Assembly (NCBI GenBank): GCA_026874595.1
Contig: CM049317.1
Coordinates: forward strand, 14,006,882 to 14,070,881
Direction of reading: 5' to 3'
DNA: 64,000 bases
Source: Sipunculus nudus
Lineage: Eukaryota > Annelida > Sipuncula > Golfingiida > Sipunculidae
The notes under the pieces were generated by a model. It was not told where the DNA came from and made no database searches. It worked only from the letters and a program-made list of their open reading frames with translations. A program made the position numbers and the translations under genes. Shown here piece by piece: positions 12,029 to 24,140 of the stretch. How positions within the stretch are numbered: position 1 is the first letter of the stretch; each line of letters opens with the position of its first letter.

Positions 12029-13192
12029 TGTATCCGCCAAAACGAAGTTTTGCGGATACTATGTTTTTAACTGGGTTCCGCCACCGTATTCGTTTCTGGA
12101 GAACTTGAGACTACTGGACTGATTTTTCCGAAACTTGCATCAATTATCGGGTCACATGTGAACTGGTGCCTACCCAATTGGCGTTGACCTCTGACCTTTC
12201 ATCTCTGCCCAGCGTCCATTTGTGCGTCTGTTTCCACACATCAACCCACATATCTCGGGAATCGTTTGACTGATCAGGAAAAAAAAATTGTACAAATGTA
12301 GCCCTTGGATAGCTTTATAACATACACAAGAAATGGTGGCGCCACCTTCAACTATGTTTGCACAGTGTCCATTTGTTCGTCTGCCTCGGGTTAAAATCAC
12401 TCATATCTCTGCAGTGGTTTGACTAACTCACCTGAAATTCGGCATGCGTATACATCCTGGATAGCTTTCTTGATTTTATGACAGGTGGCGCCACCTACAT
12501 TCACGTTCATGCTGCAGACATCCATGCTTATATCTCTGGACTTGTTTGACGTATCTTCCTGAAAATTTGCATGTATATAGATCTCACATAGCTCTTTATC
12601 ATACGTAAAATTGGTGGCGCCTCCTGCAATCATTTTTGTACAGCGTCTGTCTGTTTGTCTGCCGTTGGACAAAATCACTCATATCTCTGCAGTGGTTGGA
12701 CATATCAGCCTAAAATTTTGCAGGTTATACATGCTTGACAGCTTTCTTGATTTTATGACAGGTGGCGCCACCTACATTCTAGTTTACGCTGCAGACATCC
12801 AAGCTCATATCTCGGGAACCGTTTGACCGACTGGGCCAAAATTTTGCATGTGTATAGATCTCACATAGCTCTTTATCATACACAAAAACTGGAGGGACCA
12901 CCTGCAACCATTTTTGCACAGCGTCCGTCTATGTGTCTGCCCTGGGCTAAAATCACTCATATCTCAGTAGTGGTTTGACTTATCTGCCTAAAATTTTGCG
13001 TTTTTATACATCTTGGGTAGCTTTCTCGATTTTTTATAGGTGGCGCCACCTACATTTATGTTAACGCTGCAGACATTCAGGCTTATATCCCAGGACCGGT
13101 TGGACATACCCCCCCTGAAATTTTGCATGTGTATAGATCTCACATATCTTTTAATCATACACAATATTGGTGGCGCCACCTGCCATCATTTT

Positions 13193-16100
13193 TAGCTCAG
13201 CTGACTATAAGTCATCTGAGCTATAGTCGTGGTCCATTGTCCATCTTCCGTCCATCCGTCTGTCTGTCCGTCTGTCCATCCGTAAGACTGGCACATTTTG
13301 ACACTGTTGGACCTACTAATCTGAAATTCGGCATACAGTTAGATGTCCCCAAAATCTCCTACCATGCCAAAAATTGGGTCAATAGGACTTTGTTCCTTCG
13401 AGATATTAAGGAAAAACCTCAATTTTTTATTAGAAATCTATTTTCACACTTCAAGACTGCCTAATATCAAAACCACTCATCTGCTTTTCTTCATATTTAC
13501 CATTAATATTCTTCTATATAATTCCTATGTACATGCCAGATATTAAGTCAGTATTATATAATTTAAAAAAGTTATGGGCCTAAACATAATGGACTTTGTA
13601 AAAAAATCAGGAAGATATTTGGTCACTTAAGACCAAAAGTGTTAAAGGTAGGGACTTTTTTCCACAAATATAACTTTAATTAATCAAAATTATATTGTAT
13701 ACCCAAAATTAGATCAAAATCTTTTAAATTTTTTAAAATATTAGCAAAAATAAAAAATTGGTATATTAAATTTTGCCCAACTTTGGCCACGGCACGTTTT
13801 TTTCCTCTTAGTACTGTGGATTTGATTTTCACAGCATGTATACATAAGGATTTAATCTGTTAAAATCTGAAATTTGAAATTAAAAGCTGCAAAATTAGGC
13901 TAGTTATTGAATTTTTTGGAGGCTCTTGTTGTATTCCCTTACATTGTCAAGCAGTCCACTTTGATGACTGTAGGTCATTCAGTGCACATCTCTATGCTCC
14001 CCAGGCTGTTGGCATAATTTTAGATGTCCCTAAAAACCTCCTACCATGCCGAAAATTGGGTCATTAGGACTTCATTCCTTCGAGATATGAAGGAAAAAAC
14101 TCTGTTTTCCATAAAAAAAAAGCCATTGTTACACTTCAAGGCTGCCTAATATCAAAACCACTGATCTGTTTTTGATTGTATTTAGTATTCACATTCTTTC
14201 ATACATTTTCTATGAACATACCAAAAATTAGGTCAGTATTTGGTATTATTTCGAAGTTATGGGGCAAAACATAATGCAATTTTTAAAAAATCAGGAAATA
14301 TATTTACTCACCTAACATGAGAATTGCTGAACCTAGAGACTTTTTTTCAGGAATATAACTTTATTTAATCATCAATTGTTAACCCAAAATTAGATCTGAA
14401 TTTTGCAAATTTTTCAAGTTATTAGCATAAATAAAAAAATCAATACCTTAAATTTTGTCCAACTTTGGCACTGTTGATTTAATTTTCACAGCATAAATAC
14501 ATAAGGATTTAATCTTTTAAAATCTGAAATTTCAAATAAATTGATTGCAAAGAATAGCTTTTATTAATGTTTTCATACATTATGTCAAGTGTTGTTTACA
14601 TCTGATCCACCTAGTAGTACAGCCTTCACTTGCATTATGTAACCTACCCCAGGCAGCTTGCCTTGGCCCAGCTTGGCCACTACTAGCAGGCTTCCCCTCT
14701 GCCCTGCACTCACCCCCCCCCCCCCCCCCCCCAACTGGTGCATAAACTAGATGAATGTTATAATTTTCTGTATTTTATTTTATTCTTGGACATGCTACAC
14801 TTTAGATTTTGTATTGTACCACCAGGGTTACAATGATTAAAGTGTACATTTAATTGTGTCCACAAAGTGGTGTATTGCTATGAAAGTGTGAATGTTCATG
14901 AGATAAGTAATTTCTTACTTCAGAAGAGTAAAAACTTCACCAGGTGTGAAATTGACTATTAATTCCAGTAATAAATTAAAACTGGGATAGTAATTAGCAC
15001 AATGATATTGTTTGTCCCTCATTCAACCAACAGTGTGTATACTTTACTTGAAAAGATGTTTTATTTTATCAAATTTACTTTTATTTTTTTTTGGTGAATA
15101 AAATTAAGCATGTACTGAAAACTCCAATGTGCAAAACTTTTTGATAGTGATTCAAGGAATATTCTTGTAGATGCCATGTTGTGGCATTATTTTCTTTTAA
15201 ATTCAGTTTAAACATTTATCATTTAAAAATAATTTAATATATTTGTATGCATAATATGGCCCAATATGAGCTACACTCTGGATATATGATGATTGCAACT
15301 TTTGCAACAATTCTAATATTTTAACTTATAGTTTCAGTTTTTTACTCTGTATATATAATGATTGCAACTTTTGTAACAATTCTAATATTTTAACTTATAT
15401 TTTCAGATTTTTTTATTAAAAATGTCTAAAACCTGTAAATAAAAAAATGATATAGATAAAAACTTCTTAATGGAAAAAGTGGATATGCTTAAAAAAATAG
15501 GATTATATATAAACTTAAATGCATTATTCCCTTGAAAGTGAAATAAAGGTATTAGTCCATTCTGTCCACTTGCCTGCCCATCTGTAAATTTTCATATGCA
15601 TCACAGTATCTCAAAACTTTTACTGTTTTTCTTCATGACAGTCTTGTCAGAGTAGTAGTTTGCAATCATATATTTAAACCTTTACTATAACCAAGTAGGA
15701 GGGCCCCTTTCCTCATAGCTTTTCATATTCTTATATAAATGAAAAACATTACAAAAGATTATTTCTACATCCACCTTTGTGCTCCCCTCACTTTTCCCTT
15801 CTCCGAACCCCATCCCAAAGTCAGCCTCAGTAAGCAAGAACAAGATGAATCAGATATATTCATACTTTAATATTTTGTATAACTATTCGTCCATAGGTAC
15901 CTATGTACGTGCCAGAAATTATGTCAATATTGTGTAATATGTAGACATAGTGGGCATCACAATAATGTACCTTGTCAAGACTAAAGAGATATTGTGTCAT
16001 ACAGTCACATATTCATAAATCACTTCATCAGCATAGTTAATCATAACATCATATCTGTCAAATTGAACGCTTGCAGACTACCATACACTTGAGATCCTTC

Positions 16101-16410
16101 AACAAATAGCCTTATCATCATTCTACTACTGCTTATTACTGCTGTCATCGCATTCATATTTGCTCAAATTTATCACAATTTTCAACACCTCCTAAATAAA
16201 TAAAAAATAAACCACTATATTTGACTCTATTAATCCATCAGTCAGGTAATTTCATTTATCATTTACTCACATATTACATTACATTCCTTTATAATAGCCC
16301 AACATGTCCATGATATTCATAAGCTTTATAAACTCGATATAGTATCACAGTGGAGAAACATTTATAGTCCAATCATGATCAGCTGAGCACCGTGACCCAT
16401 GGGTCCCTTG
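13193..16410 (+). mobile_element. Family A HINE-like element inserted in family B
   Basis: A complete copy of about 3.2 kb. It has a hairpin head (TAGCTCAG...CTGAGCTA), a CCGT/CTGT tract (13245-13282), monomers starting near 13342 and 14025, and a poly-C tract (about 14711-14733). The tail ends with the perfect palindrome GACCCATGGGTC (about 16394-16405) and then CCCTTG. The left flank CATTT and right flank TTTCAC restore the uninterrupted family B sequence, giving exact ends. The short open frames near the head recur in other copies, but two overlapping frames are open, so coding is unlikely. Confidence 0.85.
14711..14733 (+). repeat. Poly-C tract in family A tail
   Basis: A run of about 20 C, in the same relative place as C-runs in other family A copies (near 23568, 28982, 30037, 30955 and 51447). 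Confidence 0.9.
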
Positions 16411-16597
16411 TTTCACAAGTCCTTCTGTTTGTCTGCTTCGGGATAAATCACTCATATACATGTAGTGTTATGACTTATATGCCTAAAATTTTGAATATGT
16501 ATACAACTTTGACAGCTTTCTGGATTTTGTGGTAGGTGGCGCAACCTACATACACATTTTGGCTGCTGACATCCATGCAAATATGCAAAACACCTCA

Positions 16598-18690
16598 TGG
16601 TTTCAGCTTATTTTTCCTGAATTGACTTATCCACATACCTTCACATTTTTCATAATTAATTTTTAAACCGCTTAAAGTAACAAATTTTTTAATGATCTTA
16701 AGGAAGTATATTTAGCTGATTTGTTATCTTTTATAATTCCTACTGTATCATCTGCATATTGAAGCAACTTAAAATGATATCCTGAAACTTCTTATCCTTT
16801 TATCTTTTCTGAACTCTTTATGTATTCTGCCATTACTTAAGCACCTAAAACAAATAAATATCGGGACAAAGGGTCTCCTTGCCAAAACCATCTTTTAACT
16901 TTAAAATATCCAGCTGTAACCCCATTGTTTATTGTGCAGCTTTCAATATTATTATATAAAATATGAATCCAACTGATAAATATGGATGGAAATTTGTATT
17001 TCTCCAGAACTGATATCATAAAGTTCCTATCTAAGGAGTTGAAAGCTTTTTCATATCTATGCTGATCAATATTCCAGGTACATTTTTTATTCTCGTATAT
17101 TCTAAAAGATCTGATAAAATCCTTATATTTTCACCTTTGTATCTACCGTAAAATCTCCACTTAAAACCGCGGTTTAATCAAGAAATTCAAAATCTTGAAA
17201 TCAGGTTGATTTCCTGAAAGCACTGTGCGGTTTATACTAGAAGGGTTTCCTGAATATCTTCCTGACAGGCATCGTTTTTGGGCCGGCGCGTGGGCGATAA
17301 TATTGCAACTTTCGGAGGCTGTTCTTAGCATGCATGGGAGCCGTGTGTAAATGTATTATTTACGATTATTTGTTATTTATAAATTAAATATTGCTGATTA
17401 GTTTTCGTTTGATATATAACTTGTTATAAAATCTTGGTAATTGTCACCAAATAATACGTTTAAAACAACCCTGCTGTTACACACAGCGGTCCACTTCGTT
17501 GGGCATGGTCAAGCAAAATTGAAATAAAAGCCTACTTTAAACCCATTTGCGGCATTATTTAGCAATGATTATTTGTTTAAAACGTAAAATGAATAAAAAG
17601 CTGACATCGTAAAGAGTCACACAATGGCAGACAATCGTTTTAAAATCAAGTTAGAGTACCGCCATGTGCTGAAACTCCCCGGTATTCTGCTAAGAATAAA
17701 TTGAACGGCTGTACGCGGTGGGTGGTAAATAGAACAGCCACCTATTTCGTCCCAGCGTGCCTTGCGCGAACACTGCCTTGACAAAATGGCTCTCCACACG
17801 GAAACTTTCTTCAGGAAAAAAACTTGCTAACCCGGACTGGCCACTTTAATTTTACCTTAAAATCACTCGTTTTCAAGCGTCATGTTTCCTATACGTGCGT
17901 ATCTGGAAAAGGTAACTTCAGTTACTTTGATATTTAGTTAAGTTAACCAGCGATGTTTTCAACGCACCAGCAAATTGTGACATGGAGCGATGTGAACGTA
18001 CGATGTGACGAAGATAATACCGAAGTAACCGGTATGAAAATGATTTGAATCTTCCGAGTTATTCCAGAAAATGGAATTTTCATCAAAAATTAAGATTTCA
18101 AAATATTACTTTTAGAATTAAAATATACAGTGACTTGAAATAGATCAGCAGAATATTTTTTCCAAAATATAATGACAAATCGGTAGCAAACAAGAATACG
18201 GCACGGAATATAAAATCTGTATAAACAGGCAGAGGTTCACCGGCCCTTACGTCTTCCCAAACTTCATGCTTGAGTGACCCTGCAAAAAAGTGTTATGATG
18301 TGTTTAAACAAAATGCCCAAGGAATTTTTAAAGTGGACAGGAATGGCCGAGTCGCAACCTACGCGTGTTCATTTCTAGATGATTGCTCGATTGTGTCTTT
18401 TGTCAAATCATTCCGTAGCGAAAGTTGGTGCGGTTTTAAAGGGGGGTTCTTAGTATTTGAGCCCCTCGCGGTGTCTCGCCTGGAATTTCGGCCAAGTCTG
18501 GGTGCGGTTTTAATCGGAAGTGCGGTTTTAAGTGGAGATTTTACGGTACCTTATATATCCAGTTTGTTTCGCATAAACCATCTACTTATTGATCTAATTA
18601 TATAAGAAAAGTTGAAATAATCTAAATATATCTTATTGACAAATATTCCGTCTACTATCATATTGTTCATGTCTTTACCAAAAAGAAAAT
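16598..18690 (-). pseudogene. Decayed LINE (non-LTR) reverse transcriptase, split
   Basis: Minus-strand fragments show RT landmarks in the right order. A QTGYI-like block lies just right of 18548. Left of 17145 follow YEKAFNS, then a stretch ending QGDPLSRYLF (16837-17019), then LLQYADDTV, the catalytic YADD motif, near 16745-16775. Stops and frameshifts interrupt the frame, so it is dead. A 1.4-kb TIR element (17146-18546) sits between the QTGYI block and the rest. On the left the fragment cuts into family B at about 16597; on the right it ends a few bases from protease exon 1. It is an L1/RTE-type non-LTR RT by general resemblance; the clade is not settled. Confidence 0.8.
17146..18546. mobile_element. 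1.4-kb DNA transposon/MITE with perfect 25-bp TIRs
   Basis: The ends CCGTAAAATCTCCACTTAAA... and their exact inverse match over 25 bp. Both sides carry a TA dinucleotide (17144-17145 and 18547-18548), as in Tc1/mariner/pogo-type insertions. It sits inside the LINE RT remnant, and removing it plus one TA restores the RT order. Several subterminal GTGCGGTTTTA repeats occur on the right side. No transposase was recognised; the longest frame (111 aa near the right end) has no known motif. Perfect TIRs in a decayed host indicate a younger insertion. Confidence 0.85.
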
Positions 18691-18695
18691 CTTAC

Positions 18696-18774
18696 CTCCA
18701 ACTATATATGGATCTCGTGTTGTTCCAGGCGTTGCGAACAAAGCCAGCAGCAACACAGCAAAAACCAGCTTCAT
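18696..18774 (-). CDS. Serine protease exon 1: signal peptide and IVG
   Basis: The exon encodes 26 residues. It opens with Met-Lys and a hydrophobic VFAVLLLALFA core typical of a signal peptide, followed by a short propeptide ending RDPY and then IVG, the start of the mature protease. The start is the ATG at 18772-18774 on the minus strand, directly before the signal peptide. The donor is a consensus GTAAG at 18691-18695, leaving one base of a Gly codon (phase 1). The residue before Ile is Tyr, not the Arg/Lys expected for trypsin-type activation. Remnants of a LINE begin almost immediately inside the intron. Confidence 0.85.
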
Positions 18775-18871
18775 TCTTGTAGGTGAACAAAACTTAACGT
18801 CTTCAAAACCTGAATTGTGAAGTCACAAAACGCTCTCGGGCAGCAGCAGCGTCTTGGTCTCCTCGACGGTT

Positions 18872-18915
18872 TGAACGAACCACTGCCCAAAACAGGCATT
18901 TAATATAGCCTAAGA
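18872..18915 (-). promoter_or_regulatory. Possible protease core promoter
   Basis: On the minus strand a TATATTAAA-like TATA element lies near 18899-18908, about 125-135 bp upstream of the ATG. That would leave a 5' UTR of roughly 100 nt. This is an inference from position and sequence only. Confidence 0.35.
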
Positions 18916-19126
18916 TCCAGGATACATGCATCAGTTAACTTTCTCTTTTCCAAAACTGCTTTACATGCTGTCGTAGAATATTACAGATGACCTTCCTAGT
19001 TCAGTGTTCTTTTTGTTTCTTTTCACGTATCAACTGATTGCATCCTTCTTATTAATAAATTTGCATCTGTATAAGCATTCCTCATGAGCAGACGCATCTA
19101 TGAACTTCCTTGTTGATCTCCTTTTT
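18916..19126. other. Region upstream of the protease
   Basis: No further element was seen. A phrase near 19080-19115 (TGAACTTCCTTGTTG) recurs near 36455, so part of it is repetitive. Confidence 0.4.
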
Positions 19127-20261
19127 TAGCTGAGCTGACTATAAGTCATCTGAGGTATAGTCGTGGTCCTTTGTCCGTCAGCCATCTGTCCGTCCATCTG
19201 TCCGTCTGTTAAACTGGCACGTTTTGAAACCATTGGACCTACAAATCTGAAATTCGGCATACCTTTAGATGTCCCCAAAATCTCCTACCATACCAAAAAT
19301 TGGGTCACTAGGACTTCGTTCCTTCGAATTATTAAGGAAAAACCTCCGTTTTCCATTAAAAACCCATTGTTACACTTCAAGACTGCCTAATATCAAAACC
19401 ACTGACCTGATATTGACCATTTTTAATATATTAATTCCTCTGTATATTTCCTATTTACATACGAGAAATTAGTTTAATATTTTTTAAATTCTTGAAGTAA
19501 TTGGCCCAAATATAATGCAATTTGTAAAAATTCAGGAAATATATTTACTCCCTTAATTTGAGAATTGCTGAAGCTAGAGACTTACTTTCAGGTATATAAC
19601 TATATTTAGTCAAGATTCAATTGTATACCCAAAATAAGATTGAATTTTTTTAAATTTTATAAGTTATTAGCATAAATATAAAATTAATACCTTAAATTTT
19701 GCCCAGATTTGACCATGGCACATTTTATTCCTGTTATTGCTGTTTAATTTTCACAGCATGTTACCATAAGCATTTCTTCTCTAAACATCTGAAATTTGAA
19801 ACCAGTTGATCAAAAACTTGATTTTATTTCAGTTTTCAAGCACCATGTAAAGTATTTTTTTATATCAAGCAAGTGTTATGCAGTTTGCTAGAGCTCAGCT
19901 CCCCAGCTTCCCAGGCCAGCTCTCAGCTCCCAAAATTGGCATACAGTAAGATGTCCCCCAAACCCCCCTACCATACCAAAAGTTTGGTCACTAGAATTTC
20001 ATTCCTTTGAGATTAAAAAAAAAAAAACATGTTTTCAATTAAAAACCCATTGTTACACTTCAAGACTGCCTAATATCAAAACCACTGATCTGACTGTGAT
20101 AATATAAAATATACGTTCTTCTATTTATACTCTATGCACATGCCAGAAATGATGTGAGTATTGCGAAATTGTTTAAAGTTATGGGACCGAACATAATGCA
20201 CTTTGTAAACAAGAAATATATTTACTCCCTTAATATGAAAATTGCTGAAGCTACAGATTTT
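19127..20261 (+). mobile_element. Family A HINE-like element, 5' part
   Basis: A hairpin head with a GCTGAGCTGAC variant in a T-run, a CCGT/CTGT tract, and monomers at about 19267 and 19950. It is interrupted at 20262 by another family A head, inserted in the T-run after CTACAGATTT. The same monomer continues uninterrupted in other copies. Confidence 0.75.
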
Positions 20262-23200
20262 TAGCTCAGCTGACTATAAGTCATCTGAGCTATAGTTGTG
20301 GTCCATTGTCCGTCGTCCGTCCGTCTGTCTGTCCGTCCGTCTGTCCGTAAGACTGGCACATTTCGACACCATTGGACCTACGAATCTGAAATTTGCCATA
20401 CAGTTAGATGTCCCCAAAATCTACCATGCCAAAAATTGGGTCAATAGGACTTCGTTCCTTCGAGATATTAAGAAAAAACTCCAATTTTTTATTAGAAATC
20501 TATTTTTACACTTAAGGACTGCCTAATATCAAAACCGCTTATCTGGTTTTCTTCATATTTACCATAAATATTTCTCTATATAGTTCCTATGTACATGCCA
20601 GATATGAAGTCAGTATTTTTTAATTTAAAAAAGTTATGGGCCCAAACATAATGGACTTTGTAAAAAAATCAGGAAAGATATTTGGTCACTCAAGATGAAA
20701 AGTGTTAAAGGTAGGGACTTTTTTTTCAGTAATACAACTTTATTTGATCAAAATTTAATTGTATACCAAAATTTAGATCAAAATCTGTTAAATTTTTTTA
20801 AATATTGGCAAAAGTATAAAATTGGTACCTTAAATTTTGCCCAAGTTTGACCATGGCACGTTTTTTCCTGTAAGTACTGTGGATTTAATTTTCACAGCAT
20901 GTTTTTTTTAGCATTTTGTCTGTTAACACCAAAAATTTGGAACCAGTTGATCAAAAACTGTAGATTCTATTCACGTTTTGAAGCACCATGTCATATCAAG
21001 TTTACATCAAGCTAGTGTTATGCAGTTTGCTAGATCTCAGCTCCCCAGCTTCAGCTCTAAGTTTCTTAAATTTAGCATTGGTTAGATGTCTCCAAAATCC
21101 CCTACCATGCCAAGAATTTGATCACTAGGACTTGATCCCTTCGAAATATTAATGAAAATCTTCATTTTTCCGTTAAAAACCCATTTTTACACTGTAAGAC
21201 TGCCTAATATCAAAACCACTGATCTGACTTTGATCATATATAATATACATATTTTTCTATACATTCACTATGCACATGCCAGACATGATGTCAGTATTGC
21301 GTAATTGTATCCGCCAAAACGAAGTTTTGCAGATACTATGTTTTTGACCGGGTTCCGCCGCCGACGCCGCGTCCGTTTCCGGAGAACTCCTCTGAGACTA
21401 CTGGACAGATTTTTCCGAAACTTACACAAAATTATCGAGTCACATGTGAACTGGTGCCTAACCAAGTGACCTTGACCTCTGACCTTTCGTCTCTGCCCAG
21501 CGTCCCTTTGTGCGTCTGTTTCCACACATAAACCCATATATCTCGGGAACCGTTTGACCGATCCAGAAAAAATTTTACACAAATGTAGCCCTGGGATAGC
21601 TTTATAACATACACAACAAAAGGTCGCGCCACCTGCAACCATGTTTGCACAGTGTCCATCTGTTCATCTGCCTGGGGTTAAAATCACTCATATCTCTGCA
21701 GTGGTTTGACTAATTCACCTAAAATTTGGCATGCGTATACGTATATACATCCTAGATAGCTTTCTAGATTTTATGACAGGTGGCGCCACCTACATTCACG
21801 TTAACGCTCCACACATTAACCAATATATCTTGGGAACCGTTTGACCGATCCGGAAAAAAATTTACACAAATGTAGCCCTGGGATAGCTTTATAACATACA
21901 CAACAAAAGGTGGCGCCACCTGCAACCATGTTTGCACAGTGTCCATTTGTTCATCTGCCTGGGGTTAAAATCACTCATATCTCTGCAGTGGTTTGACTAA
22001 TTCACCTAAAAATCAGCATGCATATACATCCTAGATAGCTTTCTTGATTTTATGACAGGTGGCGCCACCTACATTCACGTTAATGCTCCACACATAAACC
22101 CATATATCTCGGGAACCATTTGACCGATCCGGAAAATTTTTTTACACAAATGTAGCCCTGTGATAGCTTTATAACATACACAACAACAGGTGGCTCCACC
22201 TGCAGCCATGTTTGCACAGTGTCCATTTGTTAATCTGCCTGGGGTTAAAATCACTCATAAATCTGCAGTGGTTTGACTAATTCACCTAAAATTTGGCATG
22301 CCTATACATGCTAGTTAGCTTTCTTGATTTTCTGACAGGTGGCGCCACCTACATTCACGTTAACACTGCAGACATCCAAGCTCATATCTCGGGAACCGTT
22401 TGACCAATCAGGAAAAAAAATTTACACAAATGTAGCCCTCGGATAGCTTTATAACATACACAAAAATGGTGGCACCACCTGCAGCCATTTTTGCACAGCA
22501 TCCATCTGTTTGTCTGCCTTAGGTTAAAATCACTCATATCTCTGCAGTGGTTTGACCAAATTACTTGAAATTCAGCATGCTTATACATCCCGCATAGCTT
22601 TCTTGATTTTATGACAGGTGGCACCACCTACAATCACGTTCACGCTGTAGACATCCATGCTAATATCTCCGGACTCATTCAACCAATCAGGAAAATTTTT
22701 TTACACAAATGTAGCCCTTGGATAGCTTTATAACATGAACAAAAATGGTGGCGCCACCTGCAGCCATTTTGGCACAGCGTCCATCTGTTTGTCTGCTGTG
22801 GGATAAAATCACTCATATCTCTGCAGTGGTTTGACTTTTCCACATGAAATGTTGCATGTGTATATATCTTGGATAGTTTCTCGTTCAAATAACAGATGGC
22901 GCCACCTACAATCATGTTTATGTGGCAGAGATCCATTCTAATATTTAACACATGTAACTCTATATCCCCTTGCCACTCAATCCATGCCTCACTTCACCCG
23001 TCCTTCTCTGATTTTGGCGGATACATGTAGTCGCTTGTCGACTACCCGTATTCTAGTTGTTTTAAGTTATGGGCCCAAACATAATGCCCTTTTTAAAAAA
23101 TCAAGAAAATATATTTACTCCCTTAACAAGAGGTTTGCTGAAGCTAGAGATTTTTTGTCAGGGATGTAACATTATTTAATCAAGATTCAATGGAATACCC

Positions 23201-23922
23201 AAAATTAGATCAAAATCTTTTAAATTTTTTAAAATATTAGCAAAAATATAAAATTGGTACCTTAAATTTTGCCCAAATTTGACCATGGCACTTTTTTTCT
23301 CGTAAGTATATTTAATTTATTTTTCACAGATTGAATACATGTGGATTTAATCTGTTGAATTCTGAAATTTGAAAGTAAAAGCTTAAAAATAATTCTAATT
23401 ATTGAAGTTTTTCAGATGCTCTAATGTATTTGCATTTTGTACATCCAAGACCCCACTCTTGCTCACTAAAGCCTTGCCTATGTAACCTTAGTGATGTATC
23501 ACTTGCAGAATGGCCCTGCTGTAATAAACATACATTTATTCTCATGGGCCCTACCCTGAAATCCCCCCCCCCCCCCACACCACCACCTTATCAATTATAT
23601 TGCAATACATGGTTTGTTATTGTCAACTGTATTTCTTTAAATGATAAGCTGTTGATCCAATGTGCACAACTTCTTTGAAATATTAATTCAAGAAGTAATC
23701 CAAGAGATGCCACGTTGATCTGTTGTAGCATTTTTAAGAAGTTATTTACTTTTAAATAATTAAACAAAATATAATTTAACCCATCAGAAAGCATAATTTG
23801 ATAATTTATGAAGCAAATCATGTATAAATAAAGGTGCAATTTAAATTATGAAATCTGGAGTGTTATTTTCATATATATATTTTTGCTTTGCAAAATTAAA
23901 AAATATTTTTTATAAAAAAATA
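20262..23922 (+). mobile_element. Family A HINE-like element hosting family B
   Basis: A complete head and CCGT tract (20310-20348), with monomers at about 20408 and 21085. A family B element is inserted at 21306-23057, after which the monomer continues exactly. A C-rich tail section lies at about 23560-23580. The family A 3' hairpin and CTTG end are absent; sequence changes to a Tigger-like end at 23923. The copy is therefore 3'-truncated or broken. Confidence 0.78.
21306..23057 (+). mobile_element. Family B HINE-like element, full length (1.75 kb)
   Basis: The head hairpin TATCCGCCAAAACG...GCGGATA is followed by an array of about ten GGTGGCGCCACC-type palindromes (21617-22900). The tail has TTTTGGCGGATA, the exact 12-base inverse of the head, then the hairpin AGTCG-CTTGT-CGACT and, nine bases on, CTAGT. 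The host family A monomer reads GCGTAAT before and TGTTTTAAG after, which matches the empty site at about 5168-5185. Insertion was therefore between two T's with no target duplication. This is the architecture known for Helentron-derived HINEs. Confidence 0.85.
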
Positions 23923-24140
23923 CAGTGAAAACTGGGCTAACGGACACCTCACTAAGGCAGACAACTAGCTATAACAGACCATATAGTTAAGTCCCTTCAA
24001 AATTCCCTATTTGTTATGTATAAGCGGAACCTCTATAAGGCGGACACCTCACTACTGCAGACAACGGACAGCGGATTTCAACTCAAACTAACATTCTAAG
24101 AGTAAATGAACCTGACAAATACGGACACGATAAGCCATCT
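23923..24140. mobile_element. Tigger/pogo-like MITE end
   Basis: After a TA, the sequence CAGTGAAAACTGGGCTAACG is followed by repeated GCGGACACCTCACTA-type phrases. This resembles the end of pogo/Tigger-type elements and is similar in style to the complete element at 60068-61000. No matching right end was recognised. Confidence 0.5.

Larger units (their letters stand above)
12029..16597 (+). mobile_element. Family B HINE-like element, copy 1 (split by family A)
   Basis: The head TATCCGCCAAAACG...GCGGATA forms a hairpin at about 12031-12058. It is followed by a tandem array of GGTGGCGCCACC-type palindromes spaced alternately near 149 and 129 bp. The element stops at 13192, where a family A element begins, and resumes at 16411 with the expected next phrase (CTGTTTGTCTGC...AAATCACTCATA). 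It is then truncated at about 16597, where a LINE remnant begins, so its own 3' end is missing. Confidence 0.8.
1690..18774 (-). other. S1 serine protease gene, 5' part (two exons, partial)
   Basis: Two minus-strand exons join in frame to give the N-terminus of a secreted trypsin/chymotrypsin-family protease. Exon 1 (18696-18774) encodes a signal peptide and ...DPYIVG. Exon 2 (1690-1825) supplies the second Gly and runs through the first Cys pair and the catalytic His (LTAKHC). The phase-1 intron splits the IVGG activation motif and is 16,870 bp long (1826-18695), filled almost entirely with transposons, most of them in antisense orientation to the gene. The remaining exons, with the catalytic Asp and Ser, would lie left of base 1 and were not found here. 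Family membership is secure. The choice between digestive trypsin, chymotrypsin-like and immune protease cannot be made without the S1 pocket. Confidence 0.85.

Noticed and set aside
16837-17019. A functional reverse transcriptase gene
   Set aside because: Motifs are present but separated by stops, frameshifts and a 1.4-kb insertion; it is a remnant.
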